Origin: a virus
Virus record (IMG/VR): IMGVR_UViG_3300020202_000226
Coordinates: 1-20,572 of that record
Length of the DNA: 20,572 bases
Reading direction: 5' to 3' (one strand)
Below, piece after piece: positions 1-6,071 of this stretch. A program made the position numbers and the translations under genes. A model generated the notes under the pieces. It did no database searches. It was given only the letters and a program-made list of their open reading frames with translations, and had not been told where the DNA came from. Numbering within the stretch: position 1 is the first letter of the stretch; each line of letters opens with the position of its first letter.

Positions 1-177
1 ACCGGCCACGGCATCATGAGCCAGACAAGATTTGGCCGCCAGCTCACCGAGCGCGGCATCCGTAAGACCACAGGAACAAGCGGCCCCAACAAGGACCGCG
101 CAATTTATCACGACATAGCACTAAGAGGTAGAGATGAACAATTTGACAATCATTGGCAACGTGGGCAAAGCGCCTGA
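1..177 (+). CDS. C-terminus of phage/plasmid P4-type primase-helicase (5' partial)
   Basis: Reading frame 1 is open from the window edge to a TGA at 175-177, giving 58 residues of a protein that starts outside the window. The end contains FGRQLTERGIRK followed by a basic linker and RAIYHDIAL. This pattern of a 'GR.L.ERG' helix and a closing 'Y.gi.L' strand is the usual C-terminal winged-helix end of P4-type/DUF5906 primase-helicases. It overlaps the SSB start by 44 bases, which suits a replication operon. Identity rests only on this tail, so another helicase or replication protein with a similar winged-helix end is possible. Confidence 0.5.
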   Translation, partial: TGHGIMSQTRFGRQLTERGIRKTTGTSGPNKDRAIYHDIALRGRDEQFDNHWQRGQSA

Positions 178-544
178 GACGCGCACCACCCAGAGTGGCA
201 AACAAGAGACGACGTTTTCAGTCGCGCTCAATCGCTTCGGCAAAGACAAAGATGGCAACGATAAAAAACCTATCTGGGTGCGCTGTCGTGCCTACAGCAA
301 GCAGGCTGAGATCGTCGACAAGTACGTCAAGAAAGGCGACAAGATCGGTGTGGCTGGCAAGCTTGATGTGTCTGAGTGGACAAGCCGGCAGGGTGAGAGC
401 AAGTACCAGATCGAGCTTGTCGTCGGTGAGGTCACACTCATAGGCAACACCACCGGCCAGCGCAGCAGCGAGCCGTCGGCGCCTGCGGCGTCTGAAGCGG
501 ACATTGACTCTCTGTTTGAAAGCCGCGACGAGATCCCATTCTAG
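134..544 (+). CDS. ssb: Single-stranded DNA-binding protein
   Basis: This 136-aa protein has the whole SSB plan. An OB fold covers about residues 1-105 (MNNLTIIGNVGKAPETR, the SVALNR strand, WVRCRAYSKQAE, and a KGDKIGVAGKL strand). A short flexible S/A/P linker follows, then the acidic tip DEIPF at 132-136, which in bacterial SSBs recruits replication and repair partners. It coats single-stranded DNA during phage replication. AGAGGTAGAG lies just ahead of the ATG. It overlaps the upstream primase-helicase tail and its TAG touches the next gene's GTG, so it belongs to the replication operon. The intact tip suggests it can bind host SSB partners. Confidence 0.95.
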   Translation: MNNLTIIGNVGKAPETRTTQSGKQETTFSVALNRFGKDKDGNDKKPIWVRCRAYSKQAEIVDKYVKKGDKIGVAGKLDVSEWTSRQGESKYQIELVVGEVTLIGNTTGQRSSEPSAPAASEADIDSLFESRDEIPF

Positions 545-855
545 TGAAACACCACGTCACTACCAAGAATGAGCCCGAGAAGCGCTGCATCAAATGCCAG
601 CGTCTCAAACTCGCCTCATTCATATCCCGGCGTGGGATATGCGGCGTCTGTCGTGAGGCCTCCAAGCCCGCAGCAGACACCGCACCCCGCGCCAGCGAGA
701 TGGGCTATGCCGCAATGTGTGAGCGCTGCCAGCGATGGCTGCAGCCACAGCGCGAGCCCTACTACGCCGCTAAATGTCAGTCCTGCTGGCCCAGTGAGGC
801 CGCCCCTGAGTACCTGGAAAAGTGGAAATATTACACGAAGAGGAAAGTATCATGA
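544..855 (+). CDS. Small zinc-binding protein with four CxxC pairs
   Basis: A 103-aa protein starting at GTG, whose first base is the last base of the SSB stop TAG. It has four CxxC knuckles: CIKC and CGVC in the N-terminal half, CERC and CQSC in the C-terminal half. This looks like two zinc ribbons or treble-clef-like units joined by an Ala/Pro linker. The second half ends in a basic, aromatic tail (WKYYTKRK). Such phage proteins are often nucleic-acid or protein binding, but no specific family is recognised. The stop overlaps the next ATG in ATGA, so the two are probably translated together. Confidence 0.75.
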   Translation: MKHHVTTKNEPEKRCIKCQRLKLASFISRRGICGVCREASKPAADTAPRASEMGYAAMCERCQRWLQPQREPYYAAKCQSCWPSEAAPEYLEKWKYYTKRKVS

Positions 856-1001
856 ATTGCACGCACTGCCAGGACAAAGGCACTGTCAACAAATATGATC
901 CCACGGCAAAAGAGTACCGCGACTATCCCTGCGACTTCTGCCGTCGCATCCGTATCCGCATAGCACCAGATGCGGTGCATGACAGGCGGCAATACCGATG
1001 A
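852..1001 (+). CDS. 49-aa CxxC...CxxC zinc-finger peptide
   Basis: The start ATG at 852 overlaps the previous stop (ATGA) and the stop TGA at 999-1001 overlaps the next ATG at 998. The 49-residue product begins MNCTHCQDKG and contains a second pair, CDFC, about 20 residues on, so it is a single zinc-ribbon-like fold ending in Arg-rich sequence. Support is the four-base overlaps on both sides and the clean cysteine spacing. The 'C..C.dkG' start recalls the small single-zinc-ribbon proteins common in phages. Function is unknown. Confidence 0.7.
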   Translation: MNCTHCQDKGTVNKYDPTAKEYRDYPCDFCRRIRIRIAPDAVHDRRQYR

Positions 1002-1195
1002 GCCGCATGCCACGCCGGCTCTTTCTCGTCCCCGAACTGCTCCACGATCTGGCGGTGCGCGTTGCACGCGTGCGCTGCCAGACGGTAGCGGGCATTTACC
1101 GGGAGGCGATCCGAGACTATATCCAACACTATTACGGCGGGCGTATGCCTCTGCCTGGGGAGGAGAACCATGAGCCGCCATCTAGTCTGGTTTAG
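998..1195 (+). CDS. Possible ribbon-helix-helix DNA-binding protein
   Basis: A 65-aa basic protein. Residues 4-45 read as a short beta strand (RRLFLVPELL), a helix, a turn and a second helix with TVAGIYREAIRDYIQHYY, as in Arc/CopG-type ribbon-helix-helix repressors. The C-terminal 20 residues are loop-like. ATG 998 overlaps the previous stop; ATG 1007 is an in-frame alternative that would begin at MPRRLF. It overlaps the next gene by 26 bases. If the fold is right it would act as a dimeric operator-binding protein, but the family call is made by eye and only moderately secure. Confidence 0.55.
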   Translation: MSRMPRRLFLVPELLHDLAVRVARVRCQTVAGIYREAIRDYIQHYYGGRMPLPGEENHEPPSSLV

Positions 1196-1895
1196 TTGCG
1201 GCGCTGCAAGCGCGGTTGCCGCCAAGCTGGCCGTTATGCAGCTCGACAATGTCGAGGTTCTTTACTGCGACATGTCGCGTGATGAGCACCCCGATAACGA
1301 GCGCTTTCTGTGCGACGTAGAAAAGTGGATCGGGCAGGAAGTCATCCGCCTTAAAGGGAAGTTTGAGTCTATCACCGATGTCTTTGCATACCACCGCTAC
1401 ATGAGCGGTATCGGTGGCGCTAAATGCACGGTGGAGATGAAGAAGAAGCTGCGCTTTAACTACCAGCGCCCAGGCGATGTTCACATTTTCGGTTTTACCG
1501 CTGACGAACACGATCGTATTGAGTCGTTTGCGGCAAGCAACCACGACCTCAGCCTGCTCTGGCTGTTGGCCGACGCCGGCATCACAAAGCAGGACTGCTT
1601 CGGGATTCTCAAATTTGCTGGCATTGCACAGCCGGTGCTCTATTCGCTGGGGTTCAAAAACAACAACTGTATTGGCTGCGTCAAGGCGACAAGCCCCGCT
1701 TATTGGGCACTTGTCAGAAAGTTTTTCCCTGCAAGGTTCGCACAGCTTGCTGCACAGTCACGAGAGATCGGCTGTCGACTGGTCCGGCTCGCCGGCAAGC
1801 GCATCTTCTTAGACGAGCTGCCCGAAGGGGACTTTGCGCGGCACAAACAAGAAGACATATCGTGTGGTCCTGAGTGTGGAGGAGATGCAGCATGA
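1170..1895 (+). CDS. Phage PAPS-reductase-like / PP-loop ATP pyrophosphatase family protein
   Basis: A 241-aa protein of the adenine-nucleotide alpha-hydrolase (PP-loop) superfamily, close to PAPS reductase/CysH-like phage proteins. It begins MSRHLVWFSCGAASAVAAKLA. FSCGAASAV at 8-16 is the variant nucleotide-binding SGGxDS loop, and VEVLYCDMSRDEHPDNERF follows as the next strand and acidic loop. Later come GGAKCTVEMKKKLR, GFTADEHDRIESF, NNNCIGCVK and a C-terminal CGPECG, so cysteines could bind zinc or an Fe-S cluster. A strong GGGGAGGAG site precedes ATG 1170. Its natural reaction is unproven: sulphur or nucleotide chemistry on DNA, tRNA or small molecules are all open. It is followed by HNH-endonuclease genes. 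Confidence 0.8.
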   Translation: MSRHLVWFSCGAASAVAAKLAVMQLDNVEVLYCDMSRDEHPDNERFLCDVEKWIGQEVIRLKGKFESITDVFAYHRYMSGIGGAKCTVEMKKKLRFNYQRPGDVHIFGFTADEHDRIESFAASNHDLSLLWLLADAGITKQDCFGILKFAGIAQPVLYSLGFKNNNCIGCVKATSPAYWALVRKFFPARFAQLAAQSREIGCRLVRLAGKRIFLDELPEGDFARHKQEDISCGPECGGDAA

Positions 1896-2029
1896 GCAGA
1901 CTTGAGGACCAATGGTCCACGCCGTGGCATGTGTACCCACATGAATTCTGGCGCGGACGTGGCCAGGCATCAAAGCATCCTCACCACGCTATGGGAGTAT
2001 CCATGGAGTTATATGCGACCCCGAATTGA
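1892..2029 (+). CDS. 45-aa unknown protein
   Basis: ATG 1892 overlaps the previous TGA (ATGA) and has GGAGGAG 6 bases upstream, the best start signal in this interval. The product is MSRLEDQWSTPWHVYPHEF followed by a basic W-R-G-R stretch, ending in YATPN before TGA 2027-2029. It is rich in Trp, His and Pro and not recognised. Its existence argues that the following endonuclease begins inside it at 2013, not further upstream in another frame. Confidence 0.55.
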   Translation: MSRLEDQWSTPWHVYPHEFWRGRGQASKHPHHAMGVSMELYATPN

Positions 2030-2450
2030 CCCCGCAACACGATTTTTCCGCCACGTCGCGGTTGATTTACAAACACACTGCTGGCACTGGACAGGCGCCA
2101 TCAACAAGCTCACCTTTCACGGCGAGTTCTGGGACGGCGAAAAGCGCGTAAAGGCACACCGCTGGAGTTTCCAGCACCACTTTGGCTACCTGCCCGAGGT
2201 GGTGCGGCACAAATGCGACCTTGCACGCTGCGTCAATCCCACACACCTTGAGCCTGGCGATCAGGCTGACAATGTCGCCGATTGCATTGCGCGTGACCGC
2301 AAGCACACAAAGCTTTTCTGGAAGCAAGTGCTGCGCATACGGGAAGAGGCTGAGCACGGCGTGCCGCGGGCTAAGCTGGCATTGGACTATGGCGTTAGCG
2401 AGAAGCAGATCACGCGCATCTTGCGTGGGGATTCTTGGAGGACGGCGTGA
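2013..2450 (+). CDS. HNH homing-type endonuclease with C-terminal HTH
   Basis: From ATG 2013 the product is 145 aa. The HNH_3-type core is visible: CWHWTGA at 23-29, the AHRWSF strand-helix at 48-53, HKCDLARCVNPTHLEPG at 66-82, giving the H...N...H metal site with a C/C/C/H zinc knuckle, and QADNVAD. Residues about 105-140 form a helix-turn-helix (LALDYGVSEKQITRILRG), a DNA-reading unit often fused to such nucleases. The frame stays open upstream to 1902, but GGAG at 2005-2008 and the conserved core favour 2013. Such enzymes nick or cut DNA and often behave as selfish insertions in phage genomes. Confidence 0.85.
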   Translation: MRPRIDPATRFFRHVAVDLQTHCWHWTGAINKLTFHGEFWDGEKRVKAHRWSFQHHFGYLPEVVRHKCDLARCVNPTHLEPGDQADNVADCIARDRKHTKLFWKQVLRIREEAEHGVPRAKLALDYGVSEKQITRILRGDSWRTA

Positions 2451-2881
2451 TGGTGGTGTTTGACGCCAAGCTAGCCCCGCCACAATTTGCGAAGCACTTC
2501 CAAGAGATCGCCAACTGGATTCAATGGCAGATTATCAATCCGCCCAACCGGCTAGCCTACGACATTTTAGCCGGCGTCACGATCATGCGCAAAGCGGACG
2601 CGCCAGAGCCGCATTATGAGTTTGGTCAGGGCATCGTGCTAGTGCCAGGGAAACACAGCCGAGGCTATTTTGTTGAGCGCAATATGTCTTGCTCGCATGA
2701 AGCACTCAGGGACCTGCCGACGGACTTCCTGTTTGAACAAGCCGCCGTACTCGCCGAGCTGATAGCAGGTGACATCATGGTTGAGGCGCTGCGCTCGCTC
2801 TTATACTTTTACGACCCCCAGCAGGATGGTCCTGACTGGCGCCCCTCGGAGTCGTTACCGGAGGATTATTACGCGATATGA
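2450..2881 (+). CDS. Unknown phage protein (143 aa)
   Basis: ATG 2450 overlaps the HNH stop (TGATG) and has TTGGAGGA about 8 bases upstream, so I chose it over the in-frame TTG at 2435. The 143-aa product is a soluble, mixed alpha/beta, mildly acidic protein with no signal peptide or obvious metal motif. It has an aromatic N-terminal helix (FQEIANWIQWQI) and a helical C-terminal part (FLFEQAAVLAELIAGDIMVEA). The four-base overlap with the next gene points to one operon. Function unknown. Confidence 0.75.
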   Translation: MVVFDAKLAPPQFAKHFQEIANWIQWQIINPPNRLAYDILAGVTIMRKADAPEPHYEFGQGIVLVPGKHSRGYFVERNMSCSHEALRDLPTDFLFEQAAVLAELIAGDIMVEALRSLLYFYDPQQDGPDWRPSESLPEDYYAI

Positions 2882-3249
2882 GTGTGGTCACAAATCTGAT
2901 ACTGTCCTACAGCCTCTCTGACCGCGACATGCTTACTGAGGTTAACGAATACTTTGTTAAGCACTACTACCGTCCCGACTGTGGCTTTCAAGACAATGAT
3001 GACAACTACGGCGGCAATAAGTACCTTGAGCGCTGTACCTATGTGGGGGCTTTCAACAAGCTCGATCTGTGCCACTTTGTCGCCTACCTCAGAGCTTTGA
3101 AATGGGAAGAGCCGGACAAGGTCCAGCTCTTTGCGTGCCAACAGCAGGAGGACGTTTACAACGAGAGGTTTCACGATACCTCGCCGTGGTGGTGTGAGGG
3201 GACCGTCGGCTCTGGGTGTCCCAGCAGTCCCAGCAACCTGACCACCTGA
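2878..3249 (+). CDS. Conserved unknown protein, last gene of the left plus-strand operon
   Basis: A 123-aa protein whose ATG overlaps the previous TGA. It begins MSVVTNLILSYSLSDRDMLTEVNEYF, then GGNKYLERCTYVGAFNKLDLCHFVAYLRALKWEEPDKVQLFACQQQED. The pattern resembles a family of short conserved unknown proteins in phages and actinobacteria; this is recalled, not searched. The last 20 or so residues (Ser/Pro/Gly-rich) lie past the recognisable core and overlap the tail of the opposing recombinase gene by 79 bases. The true 3' end may have been altered when the minus-strand block joined here. Confidence 0.75.
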   Translation: MSVVTNLILSYSLSDRDMLTEVNEYFVKHYYRPDCGFQDNDDNYGGNKYLERCTYVGAFNKLDLCHFVAYLRALKWEEPDKVQLFACQQQEDVYNERFHDTSPWWCEGTVGSGCPSSPSNLTT

Positions 3250-3809
3250 GTCCTGTGCAGTCCCGTCTCACGCGCTATGTCCGCCGTGCACCAGCCCATT
3301 GCCGCCAGCTCTCTGACACGCTCACGCTGTGCCACCAGTCCCGCCCCCGCAGGCCGGCCCACATGCACACCCGCGTCACGCGCCACAGCCATAGCCTCAC
3401 GCGTGCGCTGCGCTATCAAGTCCCGCTCAAACTCAGCCACCGCACCAAGCATGTGATACACAAGCCTACCTGCCGGCGTTGTGGTGTCGACGGCTTGCTC
3501 AACACACACTAAGTCTGCGCCCATTGCGGCCAGCTCATGCGCAAGCTCGGTTAGCCGACTCAGTGACCTTGCCAGCCTGTCAAGCCGCAGCGCGATGATC
3601 CCGTGAGCCTGCCCCAGCCGGCACAGCTCCAATGCCCGCTCAATGTCGGGGCGGCGCTTTGCCGCCCCTGAAACAGGTGGGTAGGACTCCAGCACGACCA
3701 GCTCATAGCCGCGCTGCGCGCACCATTGCTGACATTTCTCTGCCTGGACTGTCAGGCTGTATGGCTGATCCGCGGTGCTGACGCGGGCGATTAGGACGAG
3801 TTTTTTCAT
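3171..3809 (-). CDS. Serine recombinase (resolvase/invertase type)
   Basis: From the ATG at 3809 the product is 212 aa. The catalytic domain is intact: LIARVST with catalytic Ser11 and Arg9, the active-site RLDRLARS motif (R75, D77, R78, R81), then the long E helix AVAEFERDLIAQRTREAM. A Hin-type helix-turn-helix (TADIARETGLHRTQVVRLLG) completes the resolvase/invertase plan. There is no large C-terminal integrase domain. It cuts and rejoins DNA at paired short sites via Ser-DNA links: resolution, inversion or small-element transposition. GGGAGGAGGA lies upstream of the chosen start; the frame continues upstream to 3917 but lacks a comparable site. It lies at the left edge of the minus block, tail to tail with plus-strand genes. 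Confidence 0.92.
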   Translation of the reverse strand: MKKLVLIARVSTADQPYSLTVQAEKCQQWCAQRGYELVVLESYPPVSGAAKRRPDIERALELCRLGQAHGIIALRLDRLARSLSRLTELAHELAAMGADLVCVEQAVDTTTPAGRLVYHMLGAVAEFERDLIAQRTREAMAVARDAGVHVGRPAGAGLVAQRERVRELAAMGWCTADIARETGLHRTQVVRLLGLLGHPEPTVPSHHHGEVS

Positions 3810-3811
3810 GG

Positions 3812-4003
3812 CTAGTCCTCCTCCCACACGACGACTTTGATGGCGTCTTTGAATAGCCATTGCAGGCGCTCGGCTTCTTTTTTTTCGGTCTGCCAACGCC
3901 CAGCCGCAGCCGGCCACCGCCCAACCGCATGATGTGAGTAATACTCAAGCGCCCGCCTGATAGTCAGCCGCTCCTGGTACATAAGCTCTGTCTGTTTTGC
4001 CAT
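3812..4003 (-). CDS. Small basic unknown protein upstream of the recombinase
   Basis: A 63-aa product from ATG 4003 (MAKQTELMYQERL). An ATG six bases upstream is in frame, but GAGG lies only about 3 bases from it against 9 from the chosen one. The sequence is helical, rich in Arg, Trp and Glu, with ERLQWLFKDAIKVVVWEED at the end. The stop is two bases before the recombinase ATG, so the two genes are translated from one message. It is preceded by one of the four identical CCCACTAGCAA leaders. No family recognised; it could be a recombination accessory factor, by position only. Confidence 0.65.
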   Translation of the reverse strand: MAKQTELMYQERLTIRRALEYYSHHAVGRWPAAAGRWQTEKKEAERLQWLFKDAIKVVVWEED

Positions 4004-4030
4004 TGTCATTACCTCGTGTTGCTAGTGGGT
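4004..4030 (-). promoter_or_regulatory. CCCACTAGCAA leader element, copy A
   Basis: The 11-mer CCCACTAGCAA (plus-strand 4019-4029) is followed after 3 bases by GAGGTAATGAC and the start codon. Identical 11-mers precede three other minus-strand genes. Here the whole gap between two genes is only 32 bases, leaving no room for a full promoter, so it probably acts in the RNA. Confidence 0.7.
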
Positions 4031-4035
4031 GTGTC

Positions 4036-4482
4036 TCATGATATCTCAAACTCTTGCCAGCCCTCGTCTGAGCGCCAGCCGGACCATTTTTCGGGCTTAA
4101 CATCGCCTTGCCATATTTCCAGCAGGATTGGGTCCTGATGGTCCTCCGCTACTTGCTTAGCACGCTCAACCATGTCGTCCAATGCCTCACGCGTGGCGCC
4201 GTAGTAGTGCTCAAGCTCCTCGTATTCAGTATCTCCAACCAATTGGATACTCGCATGCCACGGTCCCCGCGTGCAGCTGCTAGGCACGTGCCCTCGCTCC
4301 TCCAATTCCGCCACACGCAGCTCAAGCGCGCGCAGCCTGCCCTCTACAGTGTCTGTCGCTTGCAGCAGCACCGCCCGTAGTATCTCATTGACACGCACAC
4401 TGCGTGTCTGTTTGGGCAGTGCCTCCACTGCCTTGCATACCTCGTCGTCGAGGTAGAATGTGTATTTGTTTTTGCGTTGCAT
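4036..4482 (-). CDS. Ribbon-helix-helix protein with coiled coil
   Basis: A 148-aa protein. Residues 5-40 (KYTFYLDDEVCKAVEALPKQ, then SVRVNEILRAVL) look like a ribbon-helix-helix DNA-binding unit. A heptad-like helix (VEGRLRALELRVAELEERG) at about 46-64 could dimerise. The C-terminal half (65-148) is acidic, with many aromatics, and unassigned. The start overlaps the stop of the gene before it in the operon (TAATG), with AGGAGG in the end of that gene. A DNA-binding regulator of this block is a reasonable guess. Confidence 0.7.
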   Translation of the reverse strand: MQRKNKYTFYLDDEVCKAVEALPKQTRSVRVNEILRAVLLQATDTVEGRLRALELRVAELEERGHVPSSCTRGPWHASIQLVGDTEYEELEHYYGATREALDDMVERAKQVAEDHQDPILLEIWQGDVKPEKWSGWRSDEGWQEFEIS

Positions 4483-4859
4483 TACACGCCCTCCTTTGCT
4501 CGCTCCGAGAGAAGATGCAGAGCCTCTATAGCAGCACGCAGGCGCCCACTGCTGGCAAGGGCGTCTTTCAGAGTCTCAAAGCATGTGCACTGGTAGCCTT
4601 CCGAATAGCCGATTGTGACCATGCAAAAATCCAAGCGGACTCTAGGCCCATCAACTGGCTTATCAAACCACAAGGTCAGAGCGCTGAGTGTGGGACCAGC
4701 GTACCCGTCCCCGTATATCTTCCCGCCGTCAAAAATTACTGACTCCCACGCTTCCTTGAGGTGGTTACGTATCAGTTCCTCAGGCAGCAGAGCCGGCCAG
4801 TCACTGTCCGATCCCTCCAGCCTCTCTAAGAATTGCTCTCTCGTGTATTTGTCTAACAT
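4482..4859 (-). CDS. Unknown protein (125 aa)
   Basis: The product starts MLDKYTREQFLERLEGSDSD and ends AKEGV. It overlaps its neighbours by one base on both sides (TAATG at each junction), and AGGAGGGCGTG serves both as codons for the upstream protein's EGV end and as the ribosome binding site. The middle (ALTLWFDKPVDGPRVRLDFCM) looks like beta strands; both ends are helical. No motif recognised. Its tight coupling with the two adjacent genes suggests a three-gene translational unit at 4036-5110. Confidence 0.7.
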   Translation of the reverse strand: MLDKYTREQFLERLEGSDSDWPALLPEELIRNHLKEAWESVIFDGGKIYGDGYAGPTLSALTLWFDKPVDGPRVRLDFCMVTIGYSEGYQCTCFETLKDALASSGRLRAAIEALHLLSERAKEGV

Positions 4860-5110
4860 TACACGCCCTCCTCAACCTCAAGCAAGCCGGTGCAAGAGGG
4901 GACGCTCTCGCGGAAACCATCGCCCCGTAGTTTCCACACTTTCAGCGTGTCCTCGTCAAGCTCATACTCGTCAAGATCATTCATCTCGTCGTCACGCGCC
5001 GCCTCATACGCCACTTGTAGCGCGTCCTTTAGGTTCAGATCGTCGCCATTGGTGGCGATTGCCACGCAGCCAAGCGCTTTCAGTCTCTCAAGTGCCTCTG
5101 TGTATCTCAT
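4859..5110 (-). CDS. Small acidic unknown protein (83 aa)
   Basis: ATG 5110 (MRYTEALERLKALG) has CGAGGGTAAAGACA just upstream, matching the GAGGTAATGACA pattern of the block's other leaders, and is preferred over the in-frame start at 5137. The protein has an N-terminal helix and an acidic middle (DDEMNDLDEYELDEDTLK). It ends VEEGV, sharing its last codons and stop with the ribosome binding site and start of the next gene. First gene of the coupled 5110-4036 trio. Function unknown. Confidence 0.65.
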   Translation of the reverse strand: MRYTEALERLKALGCVAIATNGDDLNLKDALQVAYEAARDDEMNDLDEYELDEDTLKVWKLRGDGFRESVPSCTGLLEVEEGV

Positions 5111-5157
5111 TGTCTTTACCCTCGTTTCGCCCGTCATACATTACTGGGGCTCATCAG

Positions 5158-5197
5158 TGCGGTGCTTTGCCGCAGACGAGGGGCGGTTATACCGCCC
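5158..5197 (-). other. Two small stem-loops between RadC-like gene and the next operon
   Basis: GGGCGGT at 5181-5187 pairs with ACCGCCC at 5191-5197 around a 3-base loop that contains the RadC-like gene's stop region. TGCGG at 5158-5162 pairs with CCGCA at 5170-5174. Neither has a T-run on the minus strand, so they are not typical intrinsic terminators; they could protect mRNA ends or separate operons. Confidence 0.4.
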
Positions 5198-5648
5198 ACA
5201 TCCAGTCCTTGCGCTCGCGGTAGTGATAGTACCTGTCGCCCACGATTATGTGGTCAAGCACTTGTATATTCAGAAGCGCTCCCGCCTGGATCAGTTGTCT
5301 TGTGGTCTTGTCGTCGTCCTCGCTGGGAGTCGTGTCACCGGACGGGTGGTTATGCGCCACTATCACGGCATACGCATTAGCCAAGATCGCCCCTTTGAAC
5401 ACCTCACGTGGGTGCACCAGACTGCACGTCGCCGTGCCGTGTGATACCACGCTCATGCCTATCGGCTCTAAGCGGGCATTTAGGTACACCGCCACAAACT
5501 TCTCCTCTGCCTCGTCACACATCCATGACAACAGCGGATGTAGCGCGTCAGGCCCGTCCACGCGCTGTGCCACGTATGTGCGCTTACGCTCTCTGACGAG
5601 CTTGACTGACCATTGCTCAATGCTGGCTTGTATTGTCTCGATGCTCAT
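5187..5648 (-). CDS. RadC-like JAB/MPN (JAMM) domain protein
   Basis: A 153-aa protein with the RadC C-terminal JAB/MPN domain. VAHNHPSGDTTPSEDD at 97-112 gives the full JAMM zinc site (H99, H101, S109, D112), and an upstream acidic residue (E46, E48 or E49) could complete it. LNARLEPIG and the NHPSGD core are typical of RadC. The N-terminal HhH region of long chromosomal RadC (about 220 aa) is absent, as in short RadC forms on plasmids, ICEs and phages. The biochemical role of RadC remains unsettled; older repair claims were withdrawn. The start has GAGGTAATGCAAC upstream and leader copy B. Confidence 0.9.
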   Translation of the reverse strand: MSIETIQASIEQWSVKLVRERKRTYVAQRVDGPDALHPLLSWMCDEAEEKFVAVYLNARLEPIGMSVVSHGTATCSLVHPREVFKGAILANAYAVIVAHNHPSGDTTPSEDDDKTTRQLIQAGALLNIQVLDHIIVGDRYYHYRERKDWMWAV

Positions 5649-5680
5649 GTTGCATTACCTCAGTGTTTTGCTAGTGGGAA
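5649..5680 (-). promoter_or_regulatory. CCCACTAGCAA leader element, copy B
   Basis: CCCACTAGCAA (plus-strand 5668-5678), a 6-base spacer, GAGGTAATGCAAC and the RadC-like ATG. A large stem-loop stands 14 bases further upstream. Confidence 0.7.
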
Positions 5681-5694
5681 TTACCGGTCAGTGT

Positions 5695-5749
5695 CACTGC
5701 CGGGTGTGGCGCGGTATGCTCTGGACAAACCGCGCGTCACCGGGCAGTG
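5695..5749 (-). other. Long imperfect stem-loop between minus-strand genes
   Basis: The 21-base arm 5695-5715 (CACTGCC, GGTG, GCGCGGT blocks) is the reverse complement of 5729-5749 at 18 of 21 positions, around a 13-base loop. There is no T-run on either side. It fills the gap between the gene at 5753-6034 and leader copy B. Confidence 0.75.
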
Positions 5750-5752
5750 TGG

Positions 5753-6034
5753 TTAGGCCTCAAGACAGAAGATGTCAGAGCCCTCATTAAAGTCGCAGCA
5801 GGCAAGCCATAGCACGCGCTCTGTTATCTCAGCTACCGTGCTGTCCTCAAGCTCAGTTGCTGTCCAGCCGCCTGTGCTTTTCAGATAGCGCTTGGCACGC
5901 TCAATATCCACAGTAAAATTCAACTTTTCAGCCCAGTGAATCACAGCCTCACTCACGTCACCGGACGCGCTGCAATCAGCGATGCACTCAGCGGGCAGGT
6001 CCTCAATGTACAGGATGTGTGTTACATTAACCAT
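5753..6034 (-). CDS. Small acidic unknown protein (93 aa)
   Basis: ATG 6034 (MVNVTHILYIEDLP) is chosen because GAGGATTACGAC lies at the right distance; the earlier in-frame ATG at 6049 would overlap that site. The product is acidic and helical, with cysteines at CIADCSAS and LACCDF but no regular zinc spacing. It is preceded by leader copy C and a hairpin, and followed by the large stem-loop at 5695-5749. Not recognised. Confidence 0.65.
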   Translation of the reverse strand: MVNVTHILYIEDLPAECIADCSASGDVSEAVIHWAEKLNFTVDIERAKRYLKSTGGWTATELEDSTVAEITERVLWLACCDFNEGSDIFCLEA

Positions 6035-6060
6035 TGTCGTAATCCTCATTGCTAGTGGGT
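6035..6060 (-). promoter_or_regulatory. CCCACTAGCAA leader element, copy C
   Basis: CCCACTAGCAA (plus-strand 6049-6059), a 1-base spacer, then GAGGATTACGAC and ATG 6034. This is the most compact of the four copies. Confidence 0.7.
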
Positions 6061-6071
6061 GTTATTGACGG

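Noticed and set aside
2869-3174. Open frame on the minus strand opposite the 2878-3249 gene, with a GAGG-like site near its start
   Set aside because: It is very Val/Leu-rich as expected of an antisense shadow; the plus-strand gene overlaps its neighbour by four bases and has a conserved-looking core.
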